From NCBI GenBank assembly GCA_016931915.1, contig JAFGDU010000121.1:1-37438 (forward strand): a DNA stretch of 37,438 nt, read 5' to 3'. The notes under the pieces were generated by a model that was not told the DNA's origin, searched no databases, and saw only the letters and a list, made by a program, of their open reading frames with translations. The DNA comes from Actinomycetota bacterium (GTDB lineage: Bacteria > Actinomycetota > Geothermincolia > Geothermincolales > RBG-13-55-18). Shown one piece after another: positions 9,007 through 16,442 of this stretch; the first letter of the stretch is position 1; every line of letters begins with the position of its first letter. Both the position numbers and the translations under genes were made by a program.

Positions 9007-10650
9007 CTACAGGCTCATCTTCTTGCACAGGCCGGTGTCGTAATCCCACCTGCGTGCCGCGATGTTGTTCGGGTCCACCGCCATCTTGAAGTTAACGTAG
9101 GCCTCGGTGAATGCCGCCGAGTCGGGCAATATCAGGGGCAGCACGTCGTCCAAAGCGGGCATCCCCTCCGGCAGGGGCACGGGCATCCCCTTGTTGAGCG
9201 GGATGGCGCCGCATGCGAGCACCAGCCCTTCGCCCAGGATACCCGCCATCATGGCGCGCATGTAGGTCATGAACATGCGCATGTTGTCGTCCTTGTCGCC
9301 CTGGTTGGAGTAGAGGTCATACTCCATGTATGCCGAGCGGCCCATGTGATAGGGCTGCAGGTAAGTCGAGGCGTCGTCGGGAGGCAGGGGATCCTCGGTG
9401 TGGCCGGCCTGGTTGGTCGTCTCCACGCGCATCTTGCGCTCCGCATTCAGGAAGTTGTCCAGGTGCCCGATGAGGGCCCCGATGAGGAAGGATCCGCGTA
9501 CGCGCATGACGCGCACGGTGACGTTGAAGAACTTCTGCCACCTGTCCAGGTTGACGCTGCGCAGGTCTCCCACCAGGTCCTCGATGGCCTCCACCGGCAG
9601 GAACTCCCATTCCTCGTCCACCTCGGAGATGACCCTCTGGATGATCTCCGCCTTGAGCATGGCCTCCTCCATGGTGGTGCCGGCGAAGATGGTGAAGAGG
9701 TTGTTGCGGGGGAAGGTCTCCGCGATGGACGAGGCCATGGCGTTGGTGGCGCCCACGAAGATACCGAAGAAGGAGTTCTGCATGTGGGCCAGCTCCAGGG
9801 TGAGGTTCTCGTTGGCCACCTTGTAGAGGACGTCGATGACGCATTTCAGGTCGTCCGGCTCGTATGCTGGGAATATCTGGTAGATGTGCTCGGCCTCGGG
9901 ATAGATGCGCAGGGTCATCTCGGTGACCGTGCCCAGCTGCCCGAAGGCGTAGCGGAAGAGCGAGGCCATGTCCGGGCCGGGGCCGGGCACGTGGGCCTTC
10001 ACGGCCCCGTAGGCCGACGGGCCGGACTTGAGGATGGTGCCGTCCGGCAGGACCATGGTCATATCGATGATGTTGTCGATGCCGAACCCGTATTTAGATG
10101 CCAGGGTGTTGATGTTGCAGAAAGCGTGGTTGGAGATGACGCCCGCCGTCGCAGCGGTGGAGGGATTGAGCACGCGGCAATTCACCTTCAGGGCCTCGAC
10201 CTGGGCCACCAGGTAGTTCACCCCGGGCTGGATGACCATGTACATGTTCTCCCCGTCTACCTCCAGCACCTTGTCCATGCGTCGCAGGTCCATGATGATC
10301 CCGCCGTAGAGGGGGATATGCAGGCCCATGGTGGTGAGCCCGGTGCCCATGGGGATGACGTCCACCTTGCACTCGTTGGCTACGGAATACACCTCCGCCA
10401 CTTCCTCGGTCGTCTCGGGCATGACCACCAGGTGAGGATAGGATGCGGGCAGGGGGCCCTGGTCGCGCGAGTATCCGATGAGGACCACCGGATCGTCGGT
10501 GACCCATTGCGAACCCAGTTTCTCCGTCAGTATCTCCTTGGCCCGGGCTATGTCCTCGGGCAAGTTATGCTTGGGGTCCACCTCGTGCTGGAAGACGATG
10601 CCGGAGACCCTTCTTTCCTTGATGTCCTTGGCGATATCCTTGGTCCACAT
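9007..10650 (-). CDS. FAD-linked oxidase / dehydrogenase, GlcD-like (FAD_binding_4 fold)
   Basis: 547 aa. Residues ~60-230 form a PCMH-type FAD domain: LVVMPETTEEVAEVYSVAN, then the intact pyrophosphate loop IPMGTGLTTMG, then IIMDLRRMDKVLEVD, all typical of glycolate oxidase GlcD, D-lactate dehydrogenase and cresol-dehydrogenase relatives. The cap and C-terminal domains follow and end in a DPNN motif where GlcD proteins have DPxxxxNP. The probable reaction is 2-electron oxidation of a hydroxy acid or alcohol, with electrons passed to the Fe-S protein encoded directly upstream. The start has AGGAGGTG in good register, and the previous gene ends 3 nt before it. It is the last of three tightly spaced genes. 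It keeps the FAD loop that its paralogue at 11878-13278 has lost, so it is probably the catalytic subunit. Confidence 0.88.
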   Translation of the reverse strand: MWTKDIAKDIKERRVSGIVFQHEVDPKHNLPEDIARAKEILTEKLGSQWVTDDPVVLIGYSRDQGPLPASYPHLVVMPETTEEVAEVYSVANECKVDVIPMGTGLTTMGLHIPLYGGIIMDLRRMDKVLEVDGENMYMVIQPGVNYLVAQVEALKVNCRVLNPSTAATAGVISNHAFCNINTLASKYGFGIDNIIDMTMVLPDGTILKSGPSAYGAVKAHVPGPGPDMASLFRYAFGQLGTVTEMTLRIYPEAEHIYQIFPAYEPDDLKCVIDVLYKVANENLTLELAHMQNSFFGIFVGATNAMASSIAETFPRNNLFTIFAGTTMEEAMLKAEIIQRVISEVDEEWEFLPVEAIEDLVGDLRSVNLDRWQKFFNVTVRVMRVRGSFLIGALIGHLDNFLNAERKMRVETTNQAGHTEDPLPPDDASTYLQPYHMGRSAYMEYDLYSNQGDKDDNMRMFMTYMRAMMAGILGEGLVLACGAIPLNKGMPVPLPEGMPALDDVLPLILPDSAAFTEAYVNFKMAVDPNNIAARRWDYDTGLCKKMSL

Positions 10651-10653
10651 AAC

Positions 10654-11874
10654 CTACACCTCCTTGCCCAGCGACTCGAGTAAGACCTCGGCCAGGTCGT
10701 ACACCTTTATCTTGCTTCCCGTCGCCTCCACGGCCTGGTTGAACATCTGCACGCAGTAAGGGCAGCTGGTGATGATGGCCTCCGCCCCCGTCCATTCCGC
10801 CTCGAAGAGCCTCTCCTTGGCCGTGGACAGGGCGTAGTCCGGGAAGGCGTAGCGTACGCCTCCGCCGCCGCCGCAGCAGAGGGAGTTGAAGGTAGCGCGC
10901 GGGAACTCGAGCAACTCCAGGCCCGGAATGGCCTCGAGCACCCGGCGGGGGGCGTTGTATATCTCGAAGCGCCGGCCCAGCTTGCAGGGATCGTGGTATA
11001 CGGCCTTGATGTTCACTTCCTTCTCCGGGGTGAGCTGGCCCTTCTTGAGCAGCCTGGAGAGGAGCTGGCTCAAGTGCAATATCTTGATGCCCGGGTCGAG
11101 CTCGGCCGCGTATTCCTCCTTGAACACCCATGCGGCATGGGTATCCGGAGTGACGATGGTCTTCACGCCCAGGGAGTTGAAAGTCTCGATGTTGGTAAAG
11201 GCGAAGGTCTCGAAGAAGTCCCTGTCTCCCAGCTGGAGCATGAGGGACCCATCGCTGATCTCATCCGCCCCCAGGGTGCCCACGTCCAGGCCCGCTTCCA
11301 GGAGTACCTGTGCCGCGGCGCGTACGGCGTGCTTCAGGGCCGGGTCACTGGTATAGGCATCGCCGGCGTAGAAGAGCACCTCGGCCGATTCCTTGGGCAG
11401 GCTCTTCAAGGCCAGGCCCTTGGCCCAGTCGCCGCGCTTCTTCTTGTCCGCGCCGAAGGGGTTGTCGTTCTTCTCGAGGCTCTCTACCAGCTGCGCATGC
11501 TCGGGCATGGGGCCCCATCCCTCGCGCACCGCCTTCTCGCGCATGAGCTCGAAGATACGAGTGGGATGGAGCTGCTTCACCTCGTAGCACTGCTCCTGGC
11601 AGGACGAGCAGAGCATGCAGGTGTAGAGTATGTGGCGCATGGAATCGCTGGGCTCGATCTCGTTGATGTGCAGTCCGCGCGCGATCTCCATCTTCCCCGA
11701 GGCGTAATAGGCATCCCAGCGGAAATTGGATCCGGAGGGGCAGTTGCGCCAGAAACGGGACTCCGGGCAGAACTGTACGTGCACTCCCTGACACATCTTG
11801 CACTTGGTGCAGATGAAGTAGTCCTGCTGCAGCTCGTGCAGGACTTCCCTGGGTGCTGTGATCCGTTTCTTCAT
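10654..11874 (-). CDS. Fe-S / CCG-domain electron-transfer protein, GlcF/HdrD-like
   Basis: 406 aa. Two N-terminal cluster motifs are visible: C22-x2-C25-x2-C28-x7-C36-P and C86-x2-C89-x2-C92-x3-C96. The C-terminal half has a CCG domain: HDPCKLGR (~297), CCGGGGG (~335) and a CPYC motif. The first CCG repeat expected near residue 165 appears degenerate: FYAGDAYTSD stands where a cysteine-bearing FxGC motif usually lies. Such proteins accept electrons from FAD-linked oxidases (GlcF) or bind non-cubane clusters (HdrB/HdrD) and pass electrons to quinone or another carrier. It sits between two FAD-linked oxidase genes with 3-nt gaps on both sides, so a three-subunit complex is likely. Confidence 0.86.
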   Translation of the reverse strand: MKKRITAPREVLHELQQDYFICTKCKMCQGVHVQFCPESRFWRNCPSGSNFRWDAYYASGKMEIARGLHINEIEPSDSMRHILYTCMLCSSCQEQCYEVKQLHPTRIFELMREKAVREGWGPMPEHAQLVESLEKNDNPFGADKKKRGDWAKGLALKSLPKESAEVLFYAGDAYTSDPALKHAVRAAAQVLLEAGLDVGTLGADEISDGSLMLQLGDRDFFETFAFTNIETFNSLGVKTIVTPDTHAAWVFKEEYAAELDPGIKILHLSQLLSRLLKKGQLTPEKEVNIKAVYHDPCKLGRRFEIYNAPRRVLEAIPGLELLEFPRATFNSLCCGGGGGVRYAFPDYALSTAKERLFEAEWTGAEAIITSCPYCVQMFNQAVEATGSKIKVYDLAEVLLESLGKEV

Positions 11875-11877
11875 CTC

Positions 11878-13278
11878 CTACACCCCCTCCAGAAGTTGCT
11901 CGGGGTTCATGAGACCCGCGGGATCGACGATGTTCTTGAAGGTCTTGAGCACCTTGATATAGCCCTCGTTGACGCGGTCGTACACCAGCCTTGCCACCTC
12001 GCCGCTGGGGCGGTCTATGAAGCTGCTCTCGTCAAGGAGCCTGGTATATGCCGCCAGCCTGATATCCGCCGCCCTGGAGGCCTCCTCTTCTCCTGTGGGA
12101 TCGAAGTAGAGATCGCTCTCGCAGTAGCAGGAGCCCCCGAAATAGACGGGTATGATCACCTGCCCCACCTCAGCGGCCGCGTAGCCCTTGGACTCGGCGG
12201 CATCGCGCACCCCGGCGAGCAAGCCGGTCGCGCGGCTATAGAAATCGTAGTGCTGGATGCTGCTCGTGCGCCCCTTGAGGTAATCGCGGTCGAAGATGTA
12301 CCAGGGCTCCTGGAATTTCTTGTCCATCATCTCCGAGAGCTCGTCGTCCAGGAGCTTGGCGCCCGCTGCATCGGCATCCTCGCGTACGTATTTCTCCCAC
12401 AGGTCCACGAGTTCGGTGCGGTGCTCGATGCTGATGGCGGTCACCCAGGCGGGCAGTCTCTCGCGCAGGGACTCCGCTGCATCCGCGCTCTTCCCCAACA
12501 GTACCGAGAGGTAGCGGGAGTTGGCGGTGATGCTCTCGAAACAGTGTTCGTCCCGATTGACCTTGTACGCGAGCTGGGCCGCCGGCTCCGGGGAATCGAA
12601 ACCGAAGAGCAGCACGCGGCGCTTCTCCCGCAGCGGGTAGACGTAGACGATACCGTAATAGGGTATGCCGAAGATGTCCTCGGAGGCCCCGAAGAAGAGG
12701 GAGAACTGGGGGCCCTGGTCCTCGCGGAAGTCCGCGATGCCCTCGGCGGTCATCTGCTGTGAACCCGAGACCCAGATGCGCCCATCCGAGAGAATGGCGT
12801 GGAAGATGGACAGGTTGGGGAAACGGTACACGGCGTTGCCGTTGAGGATGTCCCGGTCCAGATACGAACGGAGGACTGAGCGCGAGGTGGCGTTAGCCGG
12901 CGTGAGAAGCTTGCAGTCATGCTTCGGGCACTCCTTCTGCAGCTTCTCGTAGGTTACGCCGGCGAAGATATGCGCCATGAGATTGCGCCGGTCCATCTCC
13001 TTGATGCCGTCCATGCGCGAGAGATCAAGCAGCAATCCCTCCCGCGAGGCGAGGCTTGCTTCCATTTTCTCCCTGCGCACGGAGTACATGGGCAGCTTTG
13101 CCGCGTTGGCGGCGTCGGCGACCTCCGCCAGTTCGTACTCGTCGGCCGGTCTCACCAGCACCAGGCTGGTATCCGTAACCTTCCCGTCGAAATAACCCGC
13201 GAGCGCTGAAGCGCCCGTCTTGACGTTCTCCTTGCCCACGAACCCCGCGAGTTCCTGGACTATACCCGCCGCTGCCAT
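11878..13278 (-). CDS. FAD-linked oxidase-like subunit with altered FAD loop
   Basis: 466 aa from ATG at 13278, which has AAGGAGG 8 nt upstream; the longer frame from 13317 lacks such a site. The overall layout matches the GlcD family: LVLVRPADEYELAEVADAAN, then LLLDLSRMDGIKEMD, and a C-terminus VDPAGLMNPEQLL that is characteristic of FAD-oxidase C-terminal domains. Where the partner at 9007-10650 has IPMGTGLTTMG, this protein reads MYSVRREKMEA, so the glycine-rich pyrophosphate loop is missing. It may bind FAD poorly or serve as a GlcE-like structural subunit. It is the first gene of the leftward operon and lies directly behind the divergent promoter region with the TetR-type palindrome. Confidence 0.82.
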   Translation of the reverse strand: MAAAGIVQELAGFVGKENVKTGASALAGYFDGKVTDTSLVLVRPADEYELAEVADAANAAKLPMYSVRREKMEASLASREGLLLDLSRMDGIKEMDRRNLMAHIFAGVTYEKLQKECPKHDCKLLTPANATSRSVLRSYLDRDILNGNAVYRFPNLSIFHAILSDGRIWVSGSQQMTAEGIADFREDQGPQFSLFFGASEDIFGIPYYGIVYVYPLREKRRVLLFGFDSPEPAAQLAYKVNRDEHCFESITANSRYLSVLLGKSADAAESLRERLPAWVTAISIEHRTELVDLWEKYVREDADAAGAKLLDDELSEMMDKKFQEPWYIFDRDYLKGRTSSIQHYDFYSRATGLLAGVRDAAESKGYAAAEVGQVIIPVYFGGSCYCESDLYFDPTGEEEASRAADIRLAAYTRLLDESSFIDRPSGEVARLVYDRVNEGYIKVLKTFKNIVDPAGLMNPEQLLEGV

Positions 13279-13376
13279 CGACCTACCTCCTTGCCGTTTG
13301 ACCGTGGGCCTATCCACGTGAAGGAAGGGCCTCTCATCCGCCGTTTGTTAAATCCTGTTTACATACATCCCGATTT

Positions 13377-13409
13377 ATTATATATGTTAGTATGAACGAC
13401 TGGTCAGTC
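13377..13409 (-). promoter_or_regulatory. Leftward promoter with overlapping TetR-type operator
   Basis: On the minus strand TATAAT (13382-13377) is the likely -10 of the oxidase operon. The -35 position with a 17-18-nt spacer falls at 13400-13406 (TGACCA/GACCAG). It lies inside the palindrome GACTG-GT-CAGTC at 13398-13409, within the wider context GAACGACTGGTCAGTCAT. This resembles operators of TetR/FadR-type regulators of lipid genes. Binding there would block the -35 box. No regulator gene of this type is in the window. Confidence 0.5.
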
Positions 13410-13473
13410 ATAAGACCGGTATAATTATATGGCCGGCTGGCGCCAGTGTCAAGGTGGTCGAGACCGACATATG

Positions 13474-13504
13474 TTGGTATATTTCCTGCTAGACAGGCTA
13501 TAAT
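13474..13504 (+). promoter_or_regulatory. Candidate rightward promoter of the divergent pair
   Basis: A perfect TATAAT at 13499-13504 lies 40 nt before the rightward flavoprotein start, with a weak TTGGTA at 13474-13479 (19-nt spacer). The -10 is convincing; the -35 is not. It shares the divergent region with the leftward promoter and its palindrome. Confidence 0.45.
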
Positions 13505-13550
13505 TTATTTTCGATACACAGTCGGAAAACAGGGATGAGGGAGGATGGAA

Positions 13551-14609
13551 ATGGCCGAGGTAACCATAGTCGGGGCTGGTTTGTCTGGCTTGACCGCAGC
13601 CATCAACCTCGCAAGGCGGGGGCATGACGTAGTGGTCCTGGAGAGGGAAGAACGCATCGGGGGCTCACCCCTCTACCACCCCTCCGGCCAGGGCAGCCCC
13701 CTGAAGCTGGATGCTCTGCAATCCTATCTCGGTTTCGAGATAACCCCGGGCATCGAGCCCATCCGCGATATGACGGAGATAGCGGGGGGCAAGGCGTTGC
13801 CCATCGATCCCTCCCTCATCAACTCGTATTTCTTCGAGCGTGGCCCACGATCGACCAGCCTCGACACCTACCTCTACGAAGTGGCGAAAGAGGCGGGCGT
13901 GGAGTTCCGTTTCAACAATCCCGTAATGTCCCAGGAGGACATGGCGCAGCTTCCCCCCAATACCATCGTAGCCACCGGCCTGCACTTCGAGGGTTTCGAC
14001 GCCCTCAGGGTCCCATATCTTACCTCATATCATTTCACCTACAAGGGGACCTGCGACCCGGAACTCAACTACGTACACATGTTCCACGACACCTACACCA
14101 GCGACTACGGTTATACCTCCGCTTTCCGCGGTATCCGCTACGTGCATCTCTTCAACCGCAGGGAACCGATTTCATTCTCTTCCCGTGACCGTTTTGCGGA
14201 GCACGTGGAGAGATTCGACGCTTTCGAGGTGCCCGAGTGGAACCAGTTCACATTTCCCGTTCCCGCCGCCACCATAAGGACGCCTCGCATCTTCGTCGGC
14301 AGCAAGATCCTCGCCGGCACCCTGGCGGGTGCCATGGACCCGGTGGCGTTCTTCGGCCTGAACGGAGCACTGGTCTCCGGCAAGATCGCCGCCATAGCCG
14401 TGGAGGACAAGGAGCGGGGGTGGCGCGAGTTCCAGAAGTGCGTCTCGGTCTTCCCCACGGCTTACACCCTCAGCCGTCTGAAGGAGCTGCAGCCGCTGCC
14501 CTTGAGCGTGCTGGGATTCCGCCTCGCCTTCATGAACTTCGACCGCCTGAAACTGGTGCAGAGGATCATGGTGGAGGGCGTGCCCGGTATGAGGTGTCTA
14601 ACCTACTGA
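13551..14609 (+). CDS. GGR-like FAD-dependent oxidoreductase, paralogue D
   Basis: 352 aa. ATG at 13551 is preferred over ATG at 13545 because GGGAGG ends directly at 13544. The FAD motif VTIVGAGLSG (residues 4-13) is followed by VVLEREERIGGSP. The family blocks are FERGPRSTSLDTYLY (~98), PPNTIVATGLHFEGF (~140) and AGTLAGAMDPVAFFG followed by SGKIAA (~258). It is closest by eye to paralogues A and C. It is divergent from the leftward operon and shares its control region. It is followed 69 nt later by a CrtI-like gene, so a desaturase/reductase pair is probably co-expressed. Substrate unknown. Confidence 0.83.
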   Translation: MAEVTIVGAGLSGLTAAINLARRGHDVVVLEREERIGGSPLYHPSGQGSPLKLDALQSYLGFEITPGIEPIRDMTEIAGGKALPIDPSLINSYFFERGPRSTSLDTYLYEVAKEAGVEFRFNNPVMSQEDMAQLPPNTIVATGLHFEGFDALRVPYLTSYHFTYKGTCDPELNYVHMFHDTYTSDYGYTSAFRGIRYVHLFNRREPISFSSRDRFAEHVERFDAFEVPEWNQFTFPVPAATIRTPRIFVGSKILAGTLAGAMDPVAFFGLNGALVSGKIAAIAVEDKERGWREFQKCVSVFPTAYTLSRLKELQPLPLSVLGFRLAFMNFDRLKLVQRIMVEGVPGMRCLTY

Positions 14610-14678
14610 TGCGAGGAGACTTGTTACAGGCTTTCACGATAAGCAGATCCGCGAGTTACTCAGATGGAGGTATGCAAG

Positions 14679-16181
14679 ATGGCGCAGGATAAAAAGAAGG
14701 TCGTAGTCATCGGTTCCGGACCGGGGGGATCCGGCGTCGCCGCGCTGCTGCAGGCGCGAGGCTATCAGGTGACCCTGCTGGACCGCAACGAGTTCTACGG
14801 CGGTAAGTGCTGGTCCTTCACGCGTGACGGCTACGTGGTCGATTCCGGGGTGCACATGTTCTCCATGGGCGTTTCCGGCCAGTTCGGGGACATCAACCGC
14901 ATGGTGCGGGGCGACCTGGAATGGCTGACCGCCAACCCCAGCGAACACCTGTTGCTGGACGGGAAATATCGCCTCAACCTCTATCAGAGTCTCACCGACC
15001 CCCGGGCGATGTTCTCCAACCTCCGCACGAACATGCAGATCGCCAAGGATATGATCGCGGAGAAAGCCGGGCGAGGCGGGCTGAGCAAGGAACTTGACCG
15101 CGAGGTCTATCGCGCCGCCAAGAAGAACTCTCCCCTGGAGACCTTGCGCGCGGTGGCGAAGATAGCCCTCCTCAATCCCTCGTACCTGGTGGAGCTGGAC
15201 GAGATAACCCTGCAGGAGTTCCTGCACCGCATCACCGACGAATGGCTGCCCCTGCAGGGCCTCGCCGCGCTCTCCATGCTCCTCACCGTGGTCCCCTACA
15301 GCGAGGTGAGTGCGGGCGAGTATCTGTGGTGCTTCGCCAACGCCTTCCGCAAGCAGACCCTGGGCGTGCCCCGCGGCGGCTCGCGCGAGATACCCGGCGC
15401 CTTCCTGCGCGCCTTCCAGCGCGACGGCGGGGAACTGCGCCTGGGCAGCGAGGTCGCGCGCATCAACATACGCGACGGCAAGGCCCGCGGAGTGTTCACC
15501 ACCGGCGGGGAGCAGATAGACGCGGATATCGTCATCTCCAACGCCGGGATCAAGCGCACCCTGGAGATGGCCGGCGAGGAACATTTCCCCGCCGACTATG
15601 TCTCCTACGTGAAGAAGCTGAAGTATTCCTGTTCCTTCATCACCACCAAGTACGGCCTGGACCGCCGTGTTGTGGACCTTCCCGCGCCGGGCTTCTTCAA
15701 CGTCCCCGCGGTCGATCCGGACCACATGTTCGACTACATAGAGGAGGGCGGGGTGCCCGAGGATCCCTTCCTGTTCACGCCCTTCCCCTCGGAGTGGGAT
15801 CCCTACGCGGCCCCAAGCGGCAAACAGCTCATCATCTGCGGAGTGCCCGGTCCCATCGAGGTCACCAAGGATAACGTGGCGCAGTGCGAGAGGATACTGG
15901 ACCGCGCCGAGGAGAGGCTGCTCGAGATCTTCCCACAGATGGCGAACCACATCGAGTGGAAGATGCGCACCCATATCGCGCACACCGCTGCTATCACCGG
16001 CAAGCCCACGGGGGAGTGCATAGGCCTGGCCCAGTGCGTAGGCCAGACCGGCGTGCACAAGCCTACCCCCTGGACGCCGGTTAAGGACCTGTGGCTGGTG
16101 GGCACGGACGCGGGCGCCCGCGGCGTGGGTACGGAACAGGCTGGCGGGAGCGCCATCTACGTGGCAAACCTGCTGAGCTAG
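14679..16181 (+). CDS. Phytoene-dehydrogenase-like FAD oxidoreductase (CrtI/COG1233 type)
   Basis: 500 aa from ATG at 14679; GGAGG at 14666-14670 supports this over ATG 14664. The N-terminus VVVIGSGPGGSGVAALLQARG, acidic LLDRN and YGGK are the CrtI-type dinucleotide-binding signature. The middle has VPRGGSREIPGAFLRAF, which corresponds to the GG..xxLxxAL motif found in CrtI/carotenoid isomerase proteins. The C-terminus LWLVGTDAGARGVGTEQAGG is the second FAD contact. No other carotenoid gene (crtB, crtE) is near, so carotenoid synthesis is not supported. A desaturase, isomerase or saturase acting with the neighbouring GGR-like proteins is more plausible. It follows paralogue D in the same direction. 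Confidence 0.86.
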   Translation: MAQDKKKVVVIGSGPGGSGVAALLQARGYQVTLLDRNEFYGGKCWSFTRDGYVVDSGVHMFSMGVSGQFGDINRMVRGDLEWLTANPSEHLLLDGKYRLNLYQSLTDPRAMFSNLRTNMQIAKDMIAEKAGRGGLSKELDREVYRAAKKNSPLETLRAVAKIALLNPSYLVELDEITLQEFLHRITDEWLPLQGLAALSMLLTVVPYSEVSAGEYLWCFANAFRKQTLGVPRGGSREIPGAFLRAFQRDGGELRLGSEVARINIRDGKARGVFTTGGEQIDADIVISNAGIKRTLEMAGEEHFPADYVSYVKKLKYSCSFITTKYGLDRRVVDLPAPGFFNVPAVDPDHMFDYIEEGGVPEDPFLFTPFPSEWDPYAAPSGKQLIICGVPGPIEVTKDNVAQCERILDRAEERLLEIFPQMANHIEWKMRTHIAHTAAITGKPTGECIGLAQCVGQTGVHKPTPWTPVKDLWLVGTDAGARGVGTEQAGGSAIYVANLLS

Positions 16182-16190
16182 GGAGATAAA

Positions 16191-16277
16191 GGCCGCGCTC
16201 TCGCATTTCGGCTCTCCAAGCCTCGCATGAGCATGCCCCATCTTCCCGGTTTAAAAAGGGAGAGCGAAGATACGGCC
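16191..16277 (+). other. Long imperfect inverted repeat after the CrtI-like gene
   Basis: GGCCG-CGCTCTC (16191-16202) pairs with GAGAGCG (16260-16266) and CGGCC (16273-16277), with a 6-nt bulge. It begins 9 nt past the stop codon. No T-run follows, so a Rho-independent terminator is doubtful; it may protect the 3' end of the message. Confidence 0.35.
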
Positions 16278-16442
16278 TCTCTGTAATCATACAGCTGATT
16301 CTGCGTTTATATGTTTTGCAGGCGAGTGAATCCCGACTGCCGCGCCGTGATCACGGATAGACCGCATGAAAGCGGCCTGAAAAGGGAATAATGTCATCAT
16401 GGTGGGGCTGACAAAGAATGGGTGCAAAAGCTAGGAGGTAAG

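Noticed and set aside
10993..12762. 589-codon plus-strand frame
   Set aside because: Antisense to the CCG and GlcD-like genes; no motif, no ribosome site.
14679..16181. Carotenoid biosynthesis cluster
   Set aside because: CrtI-like genes alone are not enough; no phytoene synthase or prenyl-transferase gene is in the window.
14634..16241. 535-codon minus-strand frame
   Set aside because: Antisense shadow of the CrtI-like gene.
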